Assembly: GCA_003132125.1 (NCBI GenBank)
Contig: PKWT01000152.1
Location: 5,298-16,010, forward strand
Source: Micrococcales bacterium
GTDB taxonomy: Bacteria; Actinomycetota; Actinomycetes; Actinomycetales; Dermatophilaceae
Reading direction: 5' to 3'
DNA: 10,713 nt
A program made the position numbers and the translations under genes. Positions within the stretch are counted from its first letter, which is position 1, and each line of letters begins with the position of its first letter. Below are positions 6,623-10,713 of this stretch, piece by piece. The notes under the pieces are model-generated. The model was not told the DNA's origin. It did not search any database and saw only the letters and a program-made list of their open reading frames with translations.

Positions 6623-7704
6623 GCCGAGCGGGCGGTCGAGACGTCGATGAGGGTGTCCAGCGCCGCCCTGCCCTCGTCGGTCAGTGTGGTCGTGGAGTGA
6701 AGGGCCGCGCGAGCTGACGTGCTGAGCTCCTGGATCATCTGCTCGACGCGATCAAGGGCGCCGCTGGCGGTGATCGCACCGCGCAGCTCGTCGACCCGGG
6801 GCTCGTCCAGATCCGGCAGGCCGAGCAGCTTGTCGAACATCGCGACGGTGGTCTGGCTGGCGTGGTCCAGGGTGAGAGCAACCAGGACCGTGAGCTTGCC
6901 TTCGCGCAGGTCGTCGCCCGCGGGCTTGCCCGTCTCTGTCGGGTCTCCGAAGACGCCGAGCACGTCATCGCGCAGCTGGAAGGCTTCGCCGAGGTCGAGC
7001 CCGTAGGTCGAGAGAGCGTCGAGGTCGGCTGCGCTGACACCGGCCGCCGCGGCTCCGATGAGCAGTGGGTGCTCGATGGTGTATTTGGCACTCTTGTACC
7101 GAATCACCCTGCGGGCGCACGTGATTCGTTCATCTGTGGTCAGCTCGTCCCAGCCGCGGGCGGACTCGAGCACGTCAAGGAACTGACCGCCCATCAGCTG
7201 CGTGCGCATCCGGTCGAAGACGGGGCGGGCCCGGGCCAGCTCGGCCATGGGAAGCCCCGACGTCGCAAAAAGCTCGTCGCTCCAGGTCAGGCACAGGTCG
7301 CCGCCAAGAATGGCACCGGCGAGACCGAACCGGTCGCCGCTGCCCGCCCAGCTGGCGGCCGCATGCTCATCGGCCAGGCGTTTGTGTGCCGTCGGCATAC
7401 CGCGTCGGGTGTCGCTGTCGTCCATGACGTCGTCATGCAGCAGCGCTGCGGCCTGGAAGAACTCCATGGCGGTCGCCGCCCTGATGATGGCCTCGCTGTC
7501 CGGTCCACCGCCGGCCCGATAACCCCAGTAGAGGAAGCCGGCCCGCAGTCGCTTGCCACCTCGCAGCAGCGCGCTCACTGCCTCGACCAAGGGGGTGAGG
7601 TCGTCGCCGATCTCGGACAGGACGGCCGACTGGCTGGAGATTTCGGCGTCGACAGCGATCTGCACGCGTGCGCGCAGGTCGCTGGTGTCCCATGGGTTCG
7701 ACAA
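6619..7704 (-). CDS. idsA: Polyprenyl diphosphate synthase (IdsA/CrtE-like, probably GGPP synthase)
   Basis: Adds isopentenyl diphosphate units to allylic diphosphates; 361 residues. GGKRLR (49-54), the first Asp-rich motif DDVMDDSDTRRG (91-102) without the two-residue insertion of most eubacterial enzymes, and the second motif QLRDDVLGVFGDP (243-255) are all present. Small residues (Ala86, Ala87) five and four places before the first Asp pair leave room for a product longer than farnesyl, consistent with C20, though chain length cannot be fixed from this. It is the first gene of an operon with crtI and crtB and so should feed phytoene synthesis; in M. tuberculosis the positional counterpart is idsA2. 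The TTG start at 7704 has GGGAGG four bases upstream, a short spacing. The gene could also be called crtE. Confidence 0.92.
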   Translation of the reverse strand: MSNPWDTSDLRARVQIAVDAEISSQSAVLSEIGDDLTPLVEAVSALLRGGKRLRAGFLYWGYRAGGGPDSEAIIRAATAMEFFQAAALLHDDVMDDSDTRRGMPTAHKRLADEHAAASWAGSGDRFGLAGAILGGDLCLTWSDELFATSGLPMAELARARPVFDRMRTQLMGGQFLDVLESARGWDELTTDERITCARRVIRYKSAKYTIEHPLLIGAAAAGVSAADLDALSTYGLDLGEAFQLRDDVLGVFGDPTETGKPAGDDLREGKLTVLVALTLDHASQTTVAMFDKLLGLPDLDEPRVDELRGAITASGALDRVEQMIQELSTSARAALHSTTTLTDEGRAALDTLIDVSTARSA

Positions 7705-7708
7705 GGGC

Positions 7709-7714
7709 CCTCCC
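7709..7714 (-). promoter_or_regulatory. Ribosome binding site fixing the TTG start of the prenyl synthase
   Basis: GGGAGG on the minus strand, four bases before TTG at 7704. It is the only purine-rich site near the start of family homology and supports TTG as the start codon. The spacing is shorter than the common five to nine bases. Confidence 0.55.
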
Positions 7715-7731
7715 GGATGCTGAGTGGTCTG

Positions 7732-7737
7732 AGCCTA
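7732..7737 (-). promoter_or_regulatory. -10 box candidate for the prenyl synthase-crtI-crtB operon
   Basis: TAGGCT on the minus strand matches TANNNT. Transcription would begin near 7725, leaving a leader of about 20 bases that contains the GGGAGG site. Its expected -35 region (about 7755-7760) coincides with the -10 box of metF on the other strand. Confidence 0.45.
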
Positions 7738-7753
7738 CGTGCTGTCGGTCGCA

Positions 7754-7759
7754 TAGTCT
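7754..7759 (+). promoter_or_regulatory. -10 box of a likely leaderless metF promoter
   Basis: TAGTCT matches TANNNT and ends seven bases before the metF ATG. No Shine-Dalgarno lies in the GGCCGG-containing spacer, so the transcript should begin at or near the A of ATG. Its -35 region overlaps the opposing -10 box at 7732-7737; no good -35 hexamer was seen. Confidence 0.55.
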
Positions 7760-7766
7760 GGCCGGC

Positions 7767-8681
7767 ATGGCGCGCGGAACCTCATCGATCCTCCCTCAAC
7801 CGGAGCACCTCAGCCGTTCGATTCCGCGGCTGCTGGCCGAAGCGGGCACGTCGTACAGCTTCGAGTTCTTCCCGCCCAAGGATGATGCGGGGGAGCGGAC
7901 CCTGTGGGAGGCGATTCGGCACCTGGAGCGCGTTCGCCCGACGTTCGTCTCGGTGACCTATGGGGCCGGTGGCTCAACCCGGGACCGCACCGTGCGGCTG
8001 ACGAGCAGGATCGCTCGCGAGACCACCCTGACACCGATGGCTCACCTGACGTGTGTGGGGTCGACCGTGGCCGAGCTACGTCAGGTCGTGGGGGAGTATG
8101 CCAGCACGGGTGTGCGCAACGTGCTCGCGCTGCGCGGCGACCCGCCCGGCGGCCCGGGAACCCCCTGGACACCCCAGCCCGATGGTCTCGACCACGCGGA
8201 CGAGCTCGTGGCCCTGGTTCGTTCGCTGGGCACGTTCACCGTTGGCGTGGCCGCGTTCCCTGACCAGCACCCCGAGTCCTCGAGCTTCGACCAGGACGCC
8301 GACGTGCTCGTGCGCAAGGCCGACGCGGGAGCGGAGTTCGCGGTCACGCAGTTCGTGTTCGACCCCGACAGCTATGTGCGGTTGCGCGACAGGGTGGTTG
8401 CCCGCGGGCGCGACCTGCCGATCATCCCCGGGCTGATGCCGGTGACGAGCTTCGCGCAGGTACGCCGGATGGCCGAGCTGTCCGGGACGCCGCTGCCGGC
8501 TGTCGTGGTCTCGCGGCTCGAGGCGGTGGCCGATGATCCTGCGGCCATCCACGAGGTGGGCGTGCAGATCGCCACCGAGCTGGCCCAGCGACTGTTGGCC
8601 GAGGGCGCACCGGGGCTGCACTTCTACACGATGAACAAGTCGCCGGCCACGCTTGAGGTGTTCGCCAACCTGAGGGACTGA
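7767..8681 (+). CDS. metF: Methylenetetrahydrofolate reductase
   Basis: Flavin-dependent reductase that makes 5-methyltetrahydrofolate from the 5,10-methylene form for methionine synthesis; 304 residues, the usual bacterial length, forming a single TIM barrel. SFEFFPPK (31-38) carries the catalytic Glu33, LRGDPP (122-127) the flavin-contacting Asp125, and the HPE motif (168-170), TQFVFD (194-199), PGLMPV and the C-terminal GLHFYTMN are all in place. ATG at 7767 is preferred over the upstream open frame because homology starts just after it and a TANNNT box lies at leaderless spacing. In M. tuberculosis the gene at this position, Rv2172c, is likewise a MetF-like protein beside the prenyl synthase. 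It ends five bases from the end of the convergent DivIVA-domain gene, inside a palindrome. Confidence 0.95.
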   Translation: MARGTSSILPQPEHLSRSIPRLLAEAGTSYSFEFFPPKDDAGERTLWEAIRHLERVRPTFVSVTYGAGGSTRDRTVRLTSRIARETTLTPMAHLTCVGSTVAELRQVVGEYASTGVRNVLALRGDPPGGPGTPWTPQPDGLDHADELVALVRSLGTFTVGVAAFPDQHPESSSFDQDADVLVRKADAGAEFAVTQFVFDPDSYVRLRDRVVARGRDLPIIPGLMPVTSFAQVRRMAELSGTPLPAVVVSRLEAVADDPAAIHEVGVQIATELAQRLLAEGAPGLHFYTMNKSPATLEVFANLRD

Positions 8682-8691
8682 GTCCCTCAGG
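8669..8691. terminator. 23-base palindrome holding both stop codons of metF and the DivIVA-domain gene
   Basis: CCTGAGGGACT and AGTCCCTCAGG form perfect 11-base arms around one central base (8680). The metF stop (8679-8681) lies at the centre and the stop of the convergent gene (8687-8689) in the right arm. As RNA on either strand it folds to a nine-pair stem with a five-base loop, so it may terminate both transcripts. No T-run follows on either side, so an intrinsic terminator is only a candidate. A smaller hairpin, GCTGA-GGCG-TCAGC (8691-8704), begins at its last base. Confidence 0.5.
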
Positions 8692-9016
8692 CTGAGGCGT
8701 CAGCGGTCGGGTCCGGTCGGTCCCAAAGGAGCTCGGGACGGAGCTCGTTCGGGTGCCCGCCGGGTTCGGTCGGCGAGGGCAGGCCGAGCCTGATGCCGAG
8801 CGTGGCCAGGACGTGATCCACCTCGTCAACGTCATAGCCCGCACGGAATGTCGTCGAGGTGAAGCAGACTTCGGTGACCTGCTGGCCGTGGAGCGTGCGC
8901 TCGGCCAGGGGGAGCGCGAGGTTGGCTGCGATGAGATCCACGAAGCGGTCGACCTCTTGCTGGTTGTAGCCGGTGCGGAACTTCGTCGGGGTGAACCTCA
9001 GGCTTGAGATGTCCAT
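8687..9016 (-). CDS. Small tandem DivIVA-domain protein
   Basis: Protein of 109 residues made of two copies of the DivIVA N-terminal motif: LRFTPTKFRTGYNQQEVDRF (about 6-25) and CFTSTTFRAGYDVDEVDHVL (about 51-70). In DivIVA/Wag31 this segment (F-x3-FR-x-GY-x3-EVD) precedes the coiled coil and contacts the membrane or partners; here no long coiled coil follows and the tail is Pro/Gly-rich (SPTEPGGHPNELRP). It is therefore a short DivIVA-domain protein and not the polar growth scaffold; the specific role is unknown. ATG at 9016 has GAGGGG seven bases upstream. It lies 114 bases downstream of the YbaK-like gene on the same strand; TAGGTT at 9077-9082 in that gap is a possible -10 box. It converges with metF. 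Confidence 0.82.
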   Translation of the reverse strand: MDISSLRFTPTKFRTGYNQQEVDRFVDLIAANLALPLAERTLHGQQVTEVCFTSTTFRAGYDVDEVDHVLATLGIRLGLPSPTEPGGHPNELRPELLWDRPDPTADASA

Positions 9017-9130
9017 CGTGCTACCCCTCGGATCGGTTCGGTGCCGGCACCCTGTGAGGCACCTCGCGATCCTGACAACCTAGTCCCGCAGGTCCGACAT
9101 CCGGTCGTGGGCGCGCCGTGGACCAGCCGC

Positions 9131-9625
9131 TCAGGCGACTTCGGCAGGATGCCCCCCGGTCACGCGCAACAGCTCGTCGTACGAGGTCGGGAAGACCGTG
9201 TGGGGGTGACCGGCTGCGGCCCACACCTGGTCATAGCGGCTGAGGGAGATGTCGACGACGGTCTCGACGGGATGGATGAGGGCGACGGGCGCCACGCCTC
9301 CGATCGCAAATCCGGTGTGCTCACGGACGAACTCGGCGTCGGCGAGGGAGACCTCAGTGAGCTCCAGCAGGTCCGCGACCTTGATGGTGTCGACGCGGTG
9401 GATCCCTGAGGTGAGGACCAGCAAGGGCCGGATCGTCTTGTTGCAGTGAGCCCGGAAGACCAGCGAGTTGGCGATCTGGGCGGTCTCGATGCCCAGGGCT
9501 TCGGCAGCCTGCCGCGCCGTCCGGGCAGCATCGTCGAGGACCGTGATCTGGCCGCGGACACCGAAGGACATCAGGGCTGCGGCCACGCGACGCACCGAGG
9601 GATGTTCGAGAACGTTCTCGAACAC
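9131..9625 (-). CDS. YbaK/EbsC-family aminoacyl-tRNA deacylase-like protein
   Basis: Trans-editing family that hydrolyses mischarged tRNA such as Cys-tRNA(Pro); 164 residues, the full domain length. Conserved blocks are visible: AEALGIETAQIANSLVFRA (about 42-60) with a lysine close behind (NKTIRPLLVLTSG), TSGIHRVDTIKVADLL, FVREHTGFAIGGVAPVA, the glycine-rich loop that shapes the active site, and AGHPHTVFPTSYDELLRVTGG near the end. The GTG at 9625 is the only start that keeps the HPSVRRVAAAL region common to the family, and an in-frame TGA lies 15 bases upstream of it; no Shine-Dalgarno is present. A GTG at 9595 is an alternative. Its first codons form a perfect palindrome. The tRNA substrate cannot be named from sequence. 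The LexA-linked operon is divergent from it. Confidence 0.88.
   Translation of the reverse strand: MFENVLEHPSVRRVAAALMSFGVRGQITVLDDAARTARQAAEALGIETAQIANSLVFRAHCNKTIRPLLVLTSGIHRVDTIKVADLLELTEVSLADAEFVREHTGFAIGGVAPVALIHPVETVVDISLSRYDQVWAAAGHPHTVFPTSYDELLRVTGGHPAEVA
9603..9624. repeat. 22-base perfect palindrome at the 5' end of the YbaK-like gene
   Basis: The arms TGTTCGAGAAC and GTTCTCGAACA are exact reverse complements with no spacer. The element ends one base inside the GTG start at 9625 and encodes residues FENVLEH. It contains two TCGAAC-type half-sites facing outward, which is not the LexA arrangement. It may be an operator for the YbaK-like gene or an RNA hairpin that hides its translation start. 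Confidence 0.6.
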
Positions 9626-9696
9626 TCGGACCGGTCATATGGGCACGGTAGCCGTGCTCGGCTCCCGCACGGAAGAGGGTCGCCCAGACATCGGGG

Positions 9697-9727
9697 TTGA
9701 CGGGCTGTCGGAGTCGCGGTGTACATT
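9697..9727 (+). promoter_or_regulatory. Promoter of the DUF6504-HEPN operon
   Basis: TTGACG (9697-9702) and TACATT (9722-9727) are separated by 19 bases, slightly long for a housekeeping promoter. Transcription would start near 9734, directly before the LexA box, leaving a leader of about 140 bases. Confidence 0.55.
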
Positions 9728-9735
9728 CAGATTAG

Positions 9736-9751
9736 TCGAACACACGTTCTA
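9736..9751 (+). promoter_or_regulatory. LexA (SOS) box
   Basis: TCGAACACACGTTCTA matches the mycobacterial/actinobacterial consensus TCGAAC-N4-GTTCGA at 11 of 12 fixed positions; the one departure is T at 9750. It covers about +1 to +16 of the predicted transcript, where bound LexA would block RNA polymerase. The genes it would control are the DUF6504 and HEPN genes and whatever follows. Confidence 0.82.
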
Positions 9752-9760
9752 AAACGTGTG
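9741..9760 (+). repeat. Inverted repeat overlapping the LexA box
   Basis: CACACGTT (9741-9748) and AACGTGTG (9753-9760) are exact reverse complements around CTAA. It shares 11 bases with the LexA box. It could be a second protein site or, in RNA, a hairpin at the very start of the leader. Confidence 0.5.
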
Positions 9761-9771
9761 ACTCGGTACGG

Positions 9772-9816
9772 CTGGTTCTGCGGCGGGCGCCTCGACCCCG
9801 CCCGTCGCAGAATCGG
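9772..9816 (+). other. Long stem-loop in the leader of the DUF6504-HEPN operon
   Basis: Core arms TTCTGCGGCGGGCG (9776-9789) and CGCCCGTCGCAGAA (9799-9812) pair throughout except for one G-U, around a nine-base loop; four further pairs including two G-U extend it to 9772 and 9816. No T-run follows, so it is not a standard intrinsic terminator. A further short inverted repeat, CGAAC-N8-GTTCG, lies at 9818-9835, before the ribosome site. The structure matches no riboswitch class I recognise. Confidence 0.5.
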
Positions 9817-9864
9817 ACGAACCTCCCCACGTTCGACTGATTCTCAACCTCTGCCTACGTCCCT

Positions 9865-9870
9865 AAGGAG
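9865..9870 (+). promoter_or_regulatory. Ribosome binding site of the DUF6504 gene
   Basis: AAGGAG six bases before ATG at 9877. It is among the strongest Shine-Dalgarno sites in the window and fixes this start. Confidence 0.8.
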
Positions 9871-9876
9871 CTGGCC

Positions 9877-10260
9877 ATGGTGCGTCGTTACGAAGAGCCC
9901 ATCGAGGTCCGGGCGGGTGCTGGTGGCGCCGATCCAGCGAGTGACACCAGCCGCGTTGACGACATCAGCTGCCCGGACCCCACACCCTCGGCCTTCCTGT
10001 GGCGCGGCCGGCTCTACGTCGTGCGTGACGTGATCGGGCATTGGCGAGAGCGCAGAGCGTGGTGGCGTGAGGCCCTCGATCCCGATGAGGAGGTCGCGGC
10101 GCACGGGCTGGACTGCCTCGAACAAGAGGTATGGCGAGTGGAAGCGAGCCCCGGTCGACTGGCCGGCATCGGGGTGTATGACCTGGGAATGAATGACCTG
10201 GGAATGAACAACGGGGACGGGCCTGTGCGCGGTTGGCGACTCCTGCGCGTGGCGGACTAG
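9877..10260 (+). CDS. DUF6504 family protein
   Basis: Protein of 127 residues; the family has no established function known to me. Its hallmarks are an N-terminal RRYEEPIEV strand (3-11), a core FLWRGRLYVVRDVIGHWRER (40-59) followed by AWW, then VWRVEASPGRLAG (85-97) and the closing WRLLRVAD. Relatives are usually shorter in the tail; here residues 102-111 hold DLGMN twice, encoded by a perfect 15-base tandem repeat. No membrane segment or signal peptide is present, so it should be cytoplasmic. The gene sits directly behind a LexA box and long leader, and nine bases or fewer separate it from the HEPN gene, so the pair forms an operon likely induced by DNA damage. From memory, members of this family occur near DNA polymerase Y-family genes in Actinobacteria; no polymerase is visible before the window ends. 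Confidence 0.85.
   Translation: MVRRYEEPIEVRAGAGGADPASDTSRVDDISCPDPTPSAFLWRGRLYVVRDVIGHWRERRAWWREALDPDEEVAAHGLDCLEQEVWRVEASPGRLAGIGVYDLGMNDLGMNNGDGPVRGWRLLRVAD
10178..10207 (+). repeat. Two tandem 15-base repeats inside the DUF6504 gene
   Basis: The unit ATGACCTGGGAATGA occurs at 10178-10192 and 10193-10207 without change. It is in frame and duplicates DLGMN, so it looks like a recent slippage duplication in the linker before the last strand. Confidence 0.85.
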
Positions 10261-10269
10261 GCGGTGGTG

Positions 10270-10713
10270 ATGATGACGACTCGGACATCAACAGCGCCGC
10301 GGGCGCCCTTGGCCAGCACGGTGCTGGACCTGCTCGACCGATCCCGGGCCAGCTTGCTGTCGGCCTGTCACGCTGACTCCGTCGCCGAGCGCTACGTCGA
10401 GGCTCACCTGGCCGCTTTGCGGGCTGCGGCGGCGTTGTTGGCTGCCCGCAGCAGGCCAAGCCGGCGCTCGCAGCTACGCAGCGTGTGGGAGGTGCTGCCG
10501 CAGGTGGCTCCCGAGCTGACCGAGTGGGCGGTGTTCTTCGCCGCTTCGGCCAAACGTCGCGCCGCGCTCGAGCGAGGTTCAGCCGCTGCCGTTGCGCGCG
10601 AGTCCGATGACCTTCTCCGGCAGTCCGAGATCTTCTTCGAGCTGGTTCAGGGGGCACTCGGGCTGCCCATGAGCCGGCCGTTGCCTGAGTTCATCTCCGT
10701 GACCGGGCGACAG
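10270..10713 (+). CDS. SAV_6107-type HEPN domain protein, C-terminus beyond window
   Basis: The first 148 residues, still open at the right edge. An all-helical domain runs from about 16 to 128: STVLDLLDRSRASLL, RYVEAHLAALRAAAALLAAR, SVWEVLPQVAPELTEWAVFF and SDDLLRQSEIFFELVQGALG. These match the actinobacterial SAV_6107 HEPN family, small proteins related to nucleotide-binding or RNase HEPN folds. The usual HEPN RNase motif R-x4-H is not visible in this part, so nuclease activity should not be assumed. ATG at 10270 was taken as the start; an ATG at 10273 and GTG codons at 10264 and 10267 are in frame and no strong ribosome site decides between them. It follows the DUF6504 gene by nine bases and would share the LexA-controlled transcript. 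In related genomes I recall dinB, DUF3040 and mraZ further downstream; that is not seen here. Confidence 0.8.
   Translation, partial: MMTTRTSTAPRAPLASTVLDLLDRSRASLLSACHADSVAERYVEAHLAALRAAAALLAARSRPSRRSQLRSVWEVLPQVAPELTEWAVFFAASAKRRAALERGSAAAVARESDDLLRQSEIFFELVQGALGLPMSRPLPEFISVTGRQ

Noticed and set aside
9603..9624. Second LexA box at the YbaK-like gene
   Set aside because: The half-sites TCGAAC and GTTCGA are in the everted order and the inner GAAC-GTTC pair has no four-base spacer, so it does not match the consensus.
9772..9816. Intrinsic terminator in the DUF6504 leader
   Set aside because: The stem is strong but no T-run follows, and a good ribosome site and gene lie just downstream; kept only as a structured leader.
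10270..10713. HEPN protein as a toxin of a toxin-antitoxin pair with DUF6504 as antitoxin
   Set aside because: No R-x4-H RNase motif is visible, no MNT partner is present, and both families are widespread single-copy housekeeping-like genes in Actinobacteria as far as I recall.

Overview
The window is GC-rich DNA with actinobacterial hallmarks: GTG and TTG starts, several genes with no Shine-Dalgarno but a TANNNT box 6-7 bases before the start, a mycobacterial-type LexA box, and family members (PknL-like PASTA kinase, Rv2175c-like protein, DivIVA-domain protein, SAV_6107-type HEPN protein) that are typical of Actinobacteria. The presence of a C50/C40-type carotenoid cluster with a two-subunit lycopene cyclase suggests Micrococcales, perhaps near Intrasporangiaceae; that placement is inference.

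Layout. (1) 1-1536, minus: N-terminal 512 residues of a membrane Ser/Thr kinase with PASTA repeats, cut by the window edge. (2) 1615-2742, minus: three-LysM lytic transglycosylase. (3) 2964-3392, plus: Rv2175c-like winged-helix DNA-binding protein, in M. tuberculosis the substrate of PknL. (4) 3412-4064, plus: two small membrane subunits of a heterodimeric lycopene cyclase, translationally coupled. (5) 7704-4009, minus: polyprenyl diphosphate synthase, phytoene desaturase and phytoene synthase in one operon, converging on and overlapping the cyclase genes. (6) 7767-8681, plus: leaderless metF, divergent from the prenyl synthase. (7) 9016-8687 and 9625-9131, minus: a small tandem DivIVA-domain protein and a YbaK-type tRNA deacylase-like protein. 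(8) 9877-10713, plus: DUF6504 protein and a HEPN protein running off the right edge, behind a near-perfect LexA box and a structured leader.

How it fits together. The order kinase / Rv2175c / prenyl synthase / metF matches, from memory, M. tuberculosis Rv2176 (pknL), Rv2175c, Rv2173 (idsA2), Rv2172c. Here the carotenoid genes occupy the interval where M. tuberculosis carries mptA (Rv2174), and the resident prenyl synthase has become the first gene of the carotenoid operon, so it probably supplies C20 precursor: prenyl synthase -> CrtB (phytoene) -> CrtI (lycopene) -> CrtYc/CrtYd (cyclised carotenoid). The kinase and the LysM enzyme beside it would act at peptidoglycan, on opposite sides of the membrane, with the Rv2175c-like protein as a possible cytoplasmic output. 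The right end looks like the start of a DNA-damage-inducible operon.

There is no stretch over 300 bases without a gene. The largest gaps are 9626-9876 (promoter, LexA box, leader hairpins) and 2743-2963 (paired short direct repeats). I saw no tRNA, rRNA, CRISPR array or mobile element.
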